Of a DNA stretch of 60,023 bases, positions 26,850 through 34,804 are shown one piece after another. Each line of letters starts with the position of its first letter. Within the stretch, counting starts at the first letter, position 1. Source of the DNA: Mediterranea sp. An20 (GTDB taxonomy: Bacteria; Bacteroidota; Bacteroidia; Bacteroidales; Bacteroidaceae); NCBI RefSeq assembly GCF_002160055.1, contig NZ_NFJV01000025.1, forward strand, positions 1 to 60,023, in the 5' to 3' direction. The notes beneath the pieces were generated by a model. The model saw only the letters and a list, made by a program, of their open reading frames with translations. It did not search any database and was not told where the DNA came from. The translations under genes and the position numbers were made by a program.

Positions 26850-28962
26850 ACCTTGCCGCACAGGCCTGTGCCTCGCCACCCTGTTGCTGATGCTGTTTGC
26901 TTCCTGCTCGCGCACAAAGACGCAGGCGGGGAGTTTATATGCCTACGACAGCTACTGCGTGGTATCAGACGGTACAGACGGCGGGGAGCGCTGGGCAGAG
27001 TATCTTTATAATCATCTTAACCGTCGCACGGGCCGGACCGGCATTATCCGCCAGGGGGAACCTGCAGGCAAGAACAACTTGCACATTGTGGTAGGCACAG
27101 ACCCGGACGCCGCACACGCCTATGCCATTGACCGCCACAACAACAGGCTCACACTGACCACCCGCGACAATGAGGCGATGTTGTGGCTGCTTTACCAATT
27201 CATGGCAGCGGCCGCACACGACGACAACCGCATCAGTGCCCCCGACCTGCCTCCTGCCATGCTGAACATGAATGAGGCCCAGGCCGGTGACTTTGCGTTT
27301 GAATACCGGGGACTTTACACTCCCTCCAATGCTGACAACGAACTGATGCCCATCACTGCATCGCACAACCCCGACTACGACTGGGGGCTGTGGGGACATA
27401 ACCTGCACAAGCTCTTCGGCGGTGAAGTGCCACAGGATGCACAGGCCCAGGTGAAAGGCAAGCACCTTGCCGACCAGTTCTGCTTCTCGTCGGAAAGGCT
27501 GTATCGCACCATAGAGCAGTTTATCCTCGATGAATTCAGCGAAAAGGAAGGGACACGCTTTATGCTCATGCCACAAGACAATGACATCGTATGCACTTGT
27601 CTTGCCTGTACCCGCGCCGGCAATACTCCCAAGACGGCCACACCCGCCGTGACCCGGTTGCTGGAACGGCTTGCACAACGCTTCCCGCAGCACTTGTTTT
27701 TCACCTCTTCCTACCTGACTACTTTAAACGCACCTGCCAGCCCGTTGCCCGCCAATGCGGGAGTCATGATCAGTGCTATGGACATACCGCTAAAGGCCGA
27801 CTTCCGTAAAAGCCCACAGGCACGGCGTTTCAAGAAGCTGCTGGAACAATGGAAGAAAGTCACCGCGCGCATCTACGTATGGGATTATATGCGCAACTTC
27901 GACGATTACCTGACACCCTACCCTTGCCTCGGACTGATGAAAGACCGCATGCGCCACCTGCGCAGCTTAGGCGTGAAAGGCATCTTCCTGAATGGAAGCG
28001 GCAACGACTATACCTCGATGGACGATGTACAGACCTACGTCCTCTCCTGCCTGCTGGTCAATCCGGACTGCTCCACGGACTCATGTGCCGCACATTATCT
28101 GCAGCATTTCTATCCCGTAACAGGCGAGATTCTGACGGAACATTACCTGGACTGGGAAGCTGAAGTCCGCCGGGGCAAAGCAACCTTACCATTCTACGGA
28201 GGCATAGGCGATGCAGTGGAAGCTTGGTTGGACGAAGAAAAATTCACTGATTTCATCGGGGAATTGGACCGGAAATCAAAGAAAGCCAAGGACGAAGAGC
28301 GTACCCGCCTCAACCGTTTGCTCACAGCGTTGCAATTCACGCGCCTGGAACTGATGCGCCGGCCGCAAGGAAAATACGATACCCGCCAGGCAACCGACTG
28401 CCTTGAACTGCTGGAAGGACACGAAGCTTTCGACAACATGCAGCATTACCGCGAAGCCAACGGACGGTTGGATATTTACATAGACGGCTGGCGAAAGCTG
28501 ATGGCAGAAAATGCCACCCCTGCCGACAAACTCAACCAAGTCCAGCTGGCAGCAGGCAGCAAGCTGGACCGGCGATATACCGACCTCAACCTGCTGACCG
28601 ACGGGAAGTACGCCCTACCCACCGACTATCACACAGGCTGGCTCATCAACTCGGCAAAGCAATTAGTATTGGAGGTGCCCGCAGGCAGCCTGCAAAGCGG
28701 CGACTTGCTGGAGTTCTCGTTGCTTTCCGCCCCGCGTTGGCGCATCCTGCTGCCTGCCCACATCGAGATAGGGCAAAAGGGAGAACAACCGGCAGGAAGC
28801 GTCACCCCTCCGGCGGCAGAGACAGCCGCCCCTTTCACAAAATACAAAGTGAAATGCAAAGTAGGAAAACTGAAACCGGAATTACCCGTACAGATACGCA
28901 TCACACAGAGTGGCACACACAAACGGGCCACCCTGGCGATGGATGAAATCGATGTCTTTTGA
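26824..28962 (+). CDS. DUF4838-like lipoprotein, probable polysaccharide-modifying enzyme
   Basis: The 712-residue product has a basic N-terminus and a lipobox (LLLMLFASC), so it is a lipoprotein. The N-terminal part resembles the alpha-glucuronidase-type N domain (NNLHIVVGTDPDAAHAYAI). The central barrel-like region carries FMLMPQDNDIVCTCLACTRA, the Cys-x-Cys-x2-Cys region I associate with DUF4838, and the C-terminus is a beta-sandwich (FTKYKVKCKVGKLKPELPVQ). DUF4838 proteins are thought to be glycoside hydrolases. In position it corresponds to PgaB, the hydrolase/deacetylase lipoprotein of Pga systems, although not homologous in an obvious way. Its start lies within the preceding gene (26-bp overlap). 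Confidence 0.72.
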   Translation: MYSYRYTSKPCRTGLCLATLLLMLFASCSRTKTQAGSLYAYDSYCVVSDGTDGGERWAEYLYNHLNRRTGRTGIIRQGEPAGKNNLHIVVGTDPDAAHAYAIDRHNNRLTLTTRDNEAMLWLLYQFMAAAAHDDNRISAPDLPPAMLNMNEAQAGDFAFEYRGLYTPSNADNELMPITASHNPDYDWGLWGHNLHKLFGGEVPQDAQAQVKGKHLADQFCFSSERLYRTIEQFILDEFSEKEGTRFMLMPQDNDIVCTCLACTRAGNTPKTATPAVTRLLERLAQRFPQHLFFTSSYLTTLNAPASPLPANAGVMISAMDIPLKADFRKSPQARRFKKLLEQWKKVTARIYVWDYMRNFDDYLTPYPCLGLMKDRMRHLRSLGVKGIFLNGSGNDYTSMDDVQTYVLSCLLVNPDCSTDSCAAHYLQHFYPVTGEILTEHYLDWEAEVRRGKATLPFYGGIGDAVEAWLDEEKFTDFIGELDRKSKKAKDEERTRLNRLLTALQFTRLELMRRPQGKYDTRQATDCLELLEGHEAFDNMQHYREANGRLDIYIDGWRKLMAENATPADKLNQVQLAAGSKLDRRYTDLNLLTDGKYALPTDYHTGWLINSAKQLVLEVPAGSLQSGDLLEFSLLSAPRWRILLPAHIEIGQKGEQPAGSVTPPAAETAAPFTKYKVKCKVGKLKPELPVQIRITQSGTHKRATLAMDEIDVF

Positions 28963-28977
28963 GAGTAGGTATGCGAT

Positions 28978-29553
28978 ATGAGAAGATGGATTAACATAAA
29001 AATGTTCGGACTCCTGTTAGCAGCTGTCGGCTGCACGATGCTGACCGGCTGCAAGAAAAAGATTGGCATGACCACGGTGCAAGTGCCCGACTCTATCCGC
29101 CACTACTACCCCGTCATTGCAGGGCAGGATCTGGACTTGATTTATGACGTGACCAACACGGGTGATGAGCCTCTCATCATCCGCGACATACAGCCCTCGT
29201 GCGGATGCATCGTCACGATGCCGGAATCGCGCATGGTGCTGCCCGAGAAAACGATACGCTTAAAGTTCAAATACCAGAGCGCCAAGAACATTGGATTCGT
29301 GCAGCACGTCATACGCATTCACGGCAACATCAAACCGCACGGCATTGCCAAACTGGTGTTCGACGTCAACGTGGTGCCTCACGCCGACTATACACGCGAC
29401 TACGAAGAGCTGTATAAGGAAGCCGTGGAGCGCAACGAGATGCTGAAGGGACTGGTGGACGGCGAAGAAAACGAACACGGCTATTACGTGGACATCAACA
29501 AGGACAGCCGCTCGCATGAGCAGTATCCTTGGAGGGAAGAAAAAGAGAAATAA
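28978..29553 (+). CDS. DUF1573 lipoprotein, last gene of the exopolysaccharide-like operon
   Basis: The 191-residue protein has a signal peptide with lipobox (CTMLTGC) and a DUF1573 immunoglobulin-like domain shown by FDVTNTGDEPLIIRDIQPSC-type sequence and CGCIVTMPES. The C-terminus is charged. DUF1573 proteins are common periplasmic or surface lipoproteins in Bacteroidetes with no established activity. The gene starts 15 bp after the DUF4838-like gene and is the last gene of the run. A weak GGGAC/GTCCC hairpin lies downstream near 29638-29664. Confidence 0.82.
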   Translation: MRRWINIKMFGLLLAAVGCTMLTGCKKKIGMTTVQVPDSIRHYYPVIAGQDLDLIYDVTNTGDEPLIIRDIQPSCGCIVTMPESRMVLPEKTIRLKFKYQSAKNIGFVQHVIRIHGNIKPHGIAKLVFDVNVVPHADYTRDYEELYKEAVERNEMLKGLVDGEENEHGYYVDINKDSRSHEQYPWREEKEK

Positions 29554-29709
29554 TGAAAAGCAAAAAATAAAAAATGAAAATGTGAAGAACTTAGTCCGTA
29601 CGCCGCCCAAGGGCGTAATGAATCCGCAACATGGTTGGGACGGGAGCAGTCCAGTCCCGGCTTTATCGAACCAAACTTATGTTTAACTTATTAAAAACAA
29701 TGTAAGACA

Positions 29710-30582
29710 ATGAAGAAAAATCTTTTATTTTTATTCGCAGCGTCGGCGTTGTTTGCAGCTTGTTCCTCGGATGAACTGCCTAACGGTAATACTCCGGGGG
29801 ATGGGGAACAGACAACGGAAGAAGTGTATGCTTCCTCTGTGGGCGTAACCACAGAAGAAGGATTAGGCATGCGCGTCGGTGCGTTGAATGACACCAAAGC
29901 CGTGACCCGCATCGGCGAAGGCGAAGTATATTTCACGTTAGAAATCCCCGATGATGTTCTCAGCCAATGGGAGTCGTATGTGCTTGAAGCGGATGACTTC
30001 GCTATTCGCATTAATGGTGAGTACGTGAAAGTTACTCCTATTAGCGATAGTAATGGAGCCGGATATATGAGTAATAAGATCCAAATCACTGGCGACGATT
30101 TGACCATCCAAGTCGAAGGCCTTCAAATCGACTTGCAACCAGCGCTTCAAACGCAGCCCGAAATCACGTTCGAGACCTATCTGTGGATTGAGAACCAAAT
30201 CCAAGACCCGACCGAGAACGGAATCACGTATGTGGAACGCTTCACATACGCTGACAAGTTGGCTTGGATCGGCCTGAACTCAAGCGATGAAGTCAATGCT
30301 GATACCGAAAGAGGCTATGACGTTACACAGATGGTGGCAGATGATAATGGTGCCGTCCTCCACAGCACGATCACTGAGAACCAAAACGAACCCGAATACG
30401 GCTATTCAGTGCGCTACAACGTATATCGCGGCCTCCAAGGCAACCCGATTGACGCCGATGGGAACGTGGATGCCGTTGATGGCTTGGGCAACACGCCTTA
30501 CATCAAGGTCAGCATCCATGTGAACCAGTTGGACAGCGATGTACCAACTGAAGTAATTCCCGTCTACCCTACGGAAGACTAA
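29710..30582 (+). CDS. surface lipoprotein of unknown function
   Basis: The 290-residue product starts with a textbook lipoprotein signal (lipobox LFAAC at about residues 15-19), followed by an acidic linker of Thr, Glu and Gly like those that mark surface-exposed Bacteroides lipoproteins. The rest is beta-rich and acidic, without cysteines, and I recognise no family. It is separated from the exopolysaccharide-like operon by 156 bp and has two hairpins downstream, so it is probably its own transcription unit. The TATGTTTA at about 29680 is a one-mismatch -7 candidate. Confidence 0.7.
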   Translation: MKKNLLFLFAASALFAACSSDELPNGNTPGDGEQTTEEVYASSVGVTTEEGLGMRVGALNDTKAVTRIGEGEVYFTLEIPDDVLSQWESYVLEADDFAIRINGEYVKVTPISDSNGAGYMSNKIQITGDDLTIQVEGLQIDLQPALQTQPEITFETYLWIENQIQDPTENGITYVERFTYADKLAWIGLNSSDEVNADTERGYDVTQMVADDNGAVLHSTITENQNEPEYGYSVRYNVYRGLQGNPIDADGNVDAVDGLGNTPYIKVSIHVNQLDSDVPTEVIPVYPTED

Positions 30583-30603
30583 CCCGTATCATCGCCCCTG
30601 GAT

Positions 30604-30634
30604 GTACGCCTTTGCGGTGGCGTACGGACTTTTT
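30604..30634 (+). terminator. intrinsic terminator after the lipoprotein gene
   Basis: GTACGCC (30604-30610) pairs with GGCGTAC (30619-30625), followed after three bases by a run of T. Confidence 0.8.
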
Positions 30635-30639
30635 CGCAT

Positions 30640-30715
30640 AAAGAGAACAGCCTGTTTCAGGCGTTTCCAAACAGAAAAGAGAGCGTGCTACGCGGCATGT
30701 TCTCTTTCTTTTTCG
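30640..30715 (+). terminator. second, branched hairpin terminator
   Basis: AAAGAGAACA (30640-30649) pairs with TGTTCTCTTT (30699-30708), enclosing the hairpins GCCTG/CAGGC and GCGT/ACGC, and is followed by CTTTTT. It may be a backup terminator or a small structured RNA. Confidence 0.6.
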
Positions 30716-31115
30716 CCTGAATGTCCGCACGAAGCTTTGCTTATCCGAAGGAGCTTTGCTTTTTTCACCTATGTCATTACCTGTCCATCTCTGATACGCC
30801 CATATCCTTCACGCCTTCACCCCACCCCATCCCTCTGTATATAAGCCCCTTACTGTGAAAGATACATCCTTCACCCCCCTTTAACACAAAATGTGGTTTC
30901 CTAATTTAGGTTGACTCGTTTAAGCCTGATTACTACTTTAGGTTTACTCATAAATGTTTATTCCTAATATGAGTTTACCCGTTTTTTCATACACTTTCAA
31001 AGTCTTCCTTTGCCAGTTCCATAACGGACAAAGTAGAACTCATCCGTTATCTTGTCAAAATCCGGTGGAGTTCTCTCCCCTCTGATTTTGGGGTGGTCTG
31101 TAACGGCATAAGCTG

Positions 31116-32117
31116 TCACCCACCGTATTCTTGTCCTTGCAAAGATAAACCATTTGTTTGAGTTGGGGATTCAACCCTCTCCATATTTTCCGGTTCAAGA
31201 TACTTTTCTCTCATTCTCTTCCACTTTTTCTCGATTACTCCAGTCATATTCCTACATTCCAATGGCGTGCACATGTTCAAGCTCATATGAGGGCGTTCCT
31301 CATTGTAGAATTTGATCCTTCGCGCCAATGTTTCTCTGACTTGCCGGATTGTGGTAAACCGTTCTCCATGGAGCAGTTCGTTCTTTACAGTGCTGTTGAC
31401 ACGCTCACTGGCGGCGTTTTCCTTCGGATCTCCGTTCTCGGTCATACTCACTTCTATGCCATTGCTCTTAAGTCTTGTGACATAAGCGGCACTGGCGTAT
31501 TGGGTGCCCCTGTCTGAATGGTGGATCAGTTTCTGCGTACGCCTATGTGCGGTTGTGTCCAGGGCCATATCCAAAGCTTCCAGACAGCCTGCGGTCTCTA
31601 ACGTGTCGTGAACGGCATAGCCCACAATCTCCTTGTTGTAATCGTCCATGATGATGGAGAGGTAGCAGAATGAGTACTCGTCTTCCGATTTCCATAGGGT
31701 GATATAGGTTATGTCACTGACCCATAGCTGGTTCGGACGTGTTAACAAAAGTCCCTTGACCAAATTCGGATACAATGCCAAACCATGTCTGGAATCTGTT
31801 GTCCTCGGGGCGCGGACCTTCCCACGGAGCTTGAATCCGTTTGCATACAGGATGAACAGGAAACGGTCGCGGCCGATGCGTATATGGGAACCGTTACGGT
31901 TGAACCTGTGCCAGATCTTTCCACATCCTATACCGGGATCGCAGCTACGCGTCTCATTGGCGAACTCAATGGCAATACGCTCTTCCAGAAGTGTCCGGCT
32001 CTGGGAGCGCTTACGCTTGTAATAGGCTTGCTTTGTTTTCCCAAGCAGAGAGCAAAGGCCGGAAATGGTATAATCCGGACACTTTGCCGCAAGAGATTCT
32101 ACTGCTTGGGACCAAAG
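31116..32117 (-). CDS. IS3-family transposase OrfB (DDE integrase), made by frameshift
   Basis: The frame runs for 333 codons from the shift site at 32117 to the stop at 31116. The rve/DDE domain has WVSDITYITLWKS (first Asp), KLIHHSDRGTQYAS (second Asp) and ENAASERVNSTVKNE (Glu), with the HTH_21 segment YTISGLCSLLGKTKQAYY upstream. There is no good ATG at its 5' end; it is continuous with the minus-1 frame of orfA, so translation as an OrfAB fusion is expected. A TTG at 31781 is only an internal codon. The catalytic residues are intact, so the element may be active. Confidence 0.88.
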   Translation of the reverse strand, partial: LWSQAVESLAAKCPDYTISGLCSLLGKTKQAYYKRKRSQSRTLLEERIAIEFANETRSCDPGIGCGKIWHRFNRNGSHIRIGRDRFLFILYANGFKLRGKVRAPRTTDSRHGLALYPNLVKGLLLTRPNQLWVSDITYITLWKSEDEYSFCYLSIIMDDYNKEIVGYAVHDTLETAGCLEALDMALDTTAHRRTQKLIHHSDRGTQYASAAYVTRLKSNGIEVSMTENGDPKENAASERVNSTVKNELLHGERFTTIRQVRETLARRIKFYNEERPHMSLNMCTPLECRNMTGVIEKKWKRMREKYLEPENMERVESPTQTNGLSLQGQEYGG

Positions 32118-32455
32118 TTTTTTAGTAACTCAATGCCGTATTGCTCGCTGGCCAGAGAGACCACCTCCTCATATAGGGCGGCCTTGGCCTTGGTCACACG
32201 GAGCTCCTCACGCAAACGGGCAAGTTCGGCCTGGGGAGTCTCTTTCTTCTTTTGGATTTCTTGGTTCTGCTGCTTTTCCATTTCTAATAAACTCGGAGAT
32301 GCAAATTTACGAATCCAACGGTAAAGTGTGACCTCACTGATACGGTATTTTTTGATGGCACCGGCACGGCTTAGCTTACCGGACAACACCTCACATACAA
32401 TCGAACAACGCTCTGCGTCATTCAGCGCTCTTGTCAATCGATTCTCATTTTTCAT
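32099..32455 (-). CDS. IS3-family transposase OrfA (helix-turn-helix)
   Basis: The 118-residue protein has an N-terminal helix-turn-helix (AGAIKKYRISEVTLYRWIRK) and a leucine-zipper-like C-terminal helix (ETPQAELARLREELRVTKAK), as in IS3 OrfA proteins that bind the element ends. Near its 3' end the slippery heptamer A AAA AAC lies on the minus strand at 32123-32117; a shift back by one base enters orfB. OrfA and OrfB overlap by 19 bp. Confidence 0.9.
   Translation of the reverse strand: MKNENRLTRALNDAERCSIVCEVLSGKLSRAGAIKKYRISEVTLYRWIRKFASPSLLEMEKQQNQEIQKKKETPQAELARLREELRVTKAKAALYEEVVSLASEQYGIELLKNFGPKQ
32117..32123 (-). promoter_or_regulatory. -1 programmed frameshift site (A AAA AAC)
   Basis: The minus-strand heptamer AAAAAAC is in the right phase: orfA reads CTA AAA AAC TTT, and slipping one base gives AAC CTT TGG TCC, which is the start of the open orfB frame. 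Confidence 0.8.
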
Positions 32456-32586
32456 TTTTTTATTACATGAACTGTGGCTTGAGGAGTCAACCTATTTCAG
32501 GATAACACCGAGGATTTTTCTTTGTCGGGTGAAAGCCGACCTGCATACAACAACTGCCTTCACCCTTTCATCACTCAAGTGAAAGG

Positions 32587-32653
32587 TTACGATGCTAAAG
32601 TGCCATATTACGATGCTCAAACTAAGGGTTACGACGCTCAAACTAAGGGTTAC
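32587..32653 (+). repeat. 21-bp tandem repeats (3.5 copies), in-frame peptide
   Basis: Units start TTACGATGCT, TTACGATGCTC and TTACGACGCTC at 32587, 32608 and 32629, with a partial fourth at 32650. Copies two and three differ at one base. The repeat length is a multiple of three, and an ATG in the first copy opens a 22-residue frame made of LK/TMLK-type repeats ending at a TAA after 32666. It lies in a 541-bp gap next to the IS3 element; the rest of the gap holds no other gene I can support. Confidence 0.7.
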
Positions 32654-32904
32654 AGACAGGTAAGCGATGCACCCGCATGATTTTATTCTTTTACATACGG
32701 GAAGAAACCAAGCGACATCCGGGGATTAACACAGTTTAACCATCAGACAGAAAGCAAAAACTCTCCGCACACAGCCTCCCAAACTGTAGAGCCAAAAGCA
32801 AAACAGAATATCCAACGGATATTTATTCTTAATTCGCCGTATCAAAAAGATAGTTACGCAGAAAGCCGGATTTGACATATTGACAATAAATAATCAGATT
32901 TTAA

Positions 32905-32935
32905 CTTGCGGATACACAAGAAAGCATTACCTTTG
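32905..32935 (+). promoter_or_regulatory. Bacteroides promoter (-33 CTTG, -7 TACCTTTG) for the DUF3836 gene
   Basis: CTTG at 32905-32908 and TACCTTTG at 32928-32935 are 19 bp apart. The ATG at 32997 follows after about 60 nt, supporting the shorter start. Confidence 0.65.
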
Positions 32936-32996
32936 CGCCGCAATTAAGATAAATCAATTGACAAATGACAGCAATCTAAAGAAACAGGAGAATATT

Positions 32997-33389
32997 ATGA
33001 ACGCTAAAAGTTTTGTAAAAACAATGTGTGCATCAGCACTGATGTTGATAAGCAGCCTTACGCTTTCTGCCGAGAACGAATTACAATTGTTCTACAACGC
33101 AGAAGAAGTGAACGGGCAAAAAGTGGCCGAAACCATATACAAAGCAGACGGCGGTTTATTGGCCAACTATATGAAATATCACTACACGTATGACGAGCAA
33201 AACCGGCTGACCATGAGCGAAATTCTGGTGTGGAACAAGCATACGAAAGAATGGCAAAAGGACTTATGCATGCGCTACACCTACAAAGATGGAAACATCA
33301 CGACCGCATCTTATCGGTGGAATCAGCAAAAAGAAGAATACGTGTTGCAACCGGAATCGACGGTAACAATGACCGAATCCATCCAATAA
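32997..33389 (+). CDS. DUF3836-type small exported protein
   Basis: The 130-residue product has a signal peptide (MNAKSFVKTM... ending TLSAEN) and a small domain with repeated YxYDEQNRL and YTYKDGN turns, as I recall for the Bacteroides DUF3836 family. Each genome usually has several such paralogues, of unknown function. A longer frame from 32880 would begin upstream of the predicted transcription start and is rejected. A REP-like palindrome follows the gene. Confidence 0.7.
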   Translation: MNAKSFVKTMCASALMLISSLTLSAENELQLFYNAEEVNGQKVAETIYKADGGLLANYMKYHYTYDEQNRLTMSEILVWNKHTKEWQKDLCMRYTYKDGNITTASYRWNQQKEEYVLQPESTVTMTESIQ

Positions 33390-33430
33390 GCCATTGTCCC
33401 CCCTCAGGCTGTCCGAAAATCTATCAGCTG

Positions 33431-33530
33431 CTATCATTCTGTCATGGCGAGCGAAGTCGAGCCATCTCACTAAATCTACAGGAACGTGTCTTGAGATCCC
33501 TCGACTGCGCTCGGGATGACAGAATGATAG
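33431..33530. repeat. REP-like imperfect palindrome
   Basis: CTATCATTCTGTCAT (33431-33445) is perfectly complementary to ATGACAGAATGATAG (33516-33530), and the inner parts (GGCGAGCGAAGTCGAGCC against a CTCGACTGCGCTCG-type arm) also pair imperfectly. This is the dispersed palindrome motif seen in many bacterial genomes. The rest of the 33390-33690 gap is noncoding. Confidence 0.75.
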
Positions 33531-33690
33531 TGTCGGAAGAGTTCTCGGACAATCTCCCCTCTACTCTCTTAAAAAAAACTCCTAACAATAACCAAAACCC
33601 TTTTATAAAAACGTGAATGAAAGTCGGCGTGCGTGAGCATACCGGCTTTTTTTCTTGCCGCAACATGAGGCGTATATGCCGATAAAAGCG

Positions 33691-33698
33691 TATTTTTG
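33691..33698 (+). promoter_or_regulatory. -7 promoter element (TATTTTTG) for the small membrane protein gene
   Basis: TATTTTTG, an exact consensus match, lies 28 bp ahead of the ATG at 33727. Confidence 0.5.
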
Positions 33699-33726
33699 CC
33701 ACGTAAAAAAAGCAAAACTGATAATA

Positions 33727-33996
33727 ATGAACTACGCCACCGTCTCTTTCCTCAATCTGCTGTGCTACCTGCTGTGGGGAGCATCGCGCTACATGGGCTA
33801 TACCCGCCTGGTGCATTTCGCCCTGCTGGCAGCCTTCGCTTCGCTTTACTTCACCGTACGCATGCTGCTGTATTACCGGCGACACAAAGCCGAAGCACCG
33901 CAAGGCACGGCGTTCCGTATAGGCTTTTCGTTTCTCTGCATCGGCTTCTTCACCGTGTACTACGTGATGGAAAACGTACTCGCAGTACAGGGCTGA
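33727..33996 (+). CDS. small integral membrane protein
   Basis: The 89-residue protein starts MNYATVSFLN and has three predicted membrane helices: residues about 4-20, 24-45 and 65-84 (FRIGFSFLCIGFFTVYYVM). No family is recognised. The start is chosen because a -7 box lies 28 bp upstream and the longer frame adds only an unlikely charged leader. It stands alone between a REP-like palindrome and a fragment of the MITE-like repeat. Confidence 0.6.
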   Translation: MNYATVSFLNLLCYLLWGASRYMGYTRLVHFALLAAFASLYFTVRMLLYYRRHKAEAPQGTAFRIGFSFLCIGFFTVYYVMENVLAVQG

Positions 33997-34012
33997 GAAG
34001 TTAGTTTGCATC

Positions 34013-34060
34013 AAACACAGAGACACAAAGTCTTGTAACTTTCTGTCGAAATTAGTTACT
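34013..34060. repeat. fragment of the MITE-like repeat
   Basis: The sequence AAACACAGAGACACAAAGT followed by GTAACTTTCTGTCG matches one arm of the elements at 1347-1567 and 2592-2781. The rest of the element is missing. Confidence 0.6.
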
Positions 34061-34160
34061 CCCGCCTGAACAAAAGAACATGCAATTTGTTATAACCAAA
34101 AACGGCCCGTTATGGCCAAGGAGATGACAAATTATGTTCAACCCTTAAAAATAGAAAGAC

Positions 34161-34622
34161 ATGAAAAAATTATTCTTAGCAATGGCAATGTGTCTGCTGA
34201 CTGCAGTCGGCATGCAGGCGCAAGATGGTAAATGGGGAATCGGCCTGAACTTGGGTTATGGTACAGACATAGAACAAGGCTTCCTGGGCGGCCGTTTACT
34301 GTATGACATCAGCGACCAGTTTGACATAGTGGCTAGCTTTAACCACTATTTCAAAAAGTATGACGTGAAATTCTGGGACATCAATGCAGACTTCCACTGG
34401 AATGTCTACCGGGCTCCCGTATTTGAAGTCTATCCGCTGGTAGGTCTCAGCTATTTACATGGTAAGGATGACTTCGATAAAGAAGGCTGGTTCGGCGTCA
34501 ACCTCGGTGCAGGTATCATGTTCAACCTCACCGACCATTGGAAGCTGGGCGTAGAGGCCAAGGGACAAATCATGAGCAACAGCCAGTTCGTCCCGATGAT
34601 TTCGGCTATGTACCGCTTCTGA
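34161..34622 (+). CDS. outer membrane beta-barrel protein, small porin-like
   Basis: The 153-residue product has a signal peptide (MKKLFLAMAMCLLTAVGMQAQ type) and an eight-strand beta-barrel pattern with alternating hydrophobic and aromatic residues, glycine-rich turns (GIGLNLGYGTD, GVNLGAGIMF) and a C-terminal aromatic residue (AMYRF). This is the OmpW/OmpA-barrel style common in Bacteroidetes. No ligand can be inferred. A terminator follows 34 bp after the stop. Confidence 0.78.
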   Translation: MKKLFLAMAMCLLTAVGMQAQDGKWGIGLNLGYGTDIEQGFLGGRLLYDISDQFDIVASFNHYFKKYDVKFWDINADFHWNVYRAPVFEVYPLVGLSYLHGKDDFDKEGWFGVNLGAGIMFNLTDHWKLGVEAKGQIMSNSQFVPMISAMYRF

Positions 34623-34655
34623 AGAAACACGGGGTCAGACGACCTTTTTTGGAAC

Positions 34656-34687
34656 AGGGCGTGCTTTCGGGCATGCCCTCTTTTTTT
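34656..34687 (+). terminator. intrinsic terminator after the small barrel gene
   Basis: AGGGCGTGC (34656-34664) pairs with GCATGCCCT (34671-34679), one G-U pair, followed by a C and seven T. Confidence 0.9.
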
Positions 34688-34727
34688 GCCCGCTTCCACC
34701 CACCAAACGCGAGTAGTAAGCAGATTG

Positions 34728-34759
34728 CTTGCCACATCAACGATAAATCTGTACCTTTG
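34728..34759 (+). promoter_or_regulatory. Bacteroides promoter (-33 CTTG, -7 TACCTTTG) for ychF
   Basis: CTTG at 34728-34731 and TACCTTTG at 34752-34759 are 20 bp apart; the ychF ATG is at 34805. Confidence 0.65.
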
Positions 34760-34804
34760 CACGGACAATCAATCAAGCTAACAACCAAAAAACAACATAT
34801 AGCT

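Larger units (their letters stand above)
30902..32499 (-). mobile_element. IS3-family insertion sequence
   Basis: The element carries orfA and orfB with a -1 frameshift signal. Its candidate ends are imperfect inverted repeats: TAATTTAGGTTGACTC at 30902-30917 and, read on the minus strand from 32499, TGAAATAGGTTGACTC. The match extends weakly inward. No clear target duplication flanks these ends, so the exact tips are uncertain by a few bases. About 200 bp of noncoding DNA lies between the left end and the orfB stop and holds degenerate copies of the end sequence. Confidence 0.75.

Noticed and set aside
30583..30844. An 80-codon plus-strand frame after the lipoprotein gene (30602-30844)
   Set aside because: It covers two terminator hairpins and has no sensible composition.
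31116..31781. OrfB of the IS3 element as a separate 221-residue gene starting at TTG
   Set aside because: The frame is open upstream to the shift site and the missing N-terminal HTH_21 part is encoded there, so the short version is an artefact of start choice.
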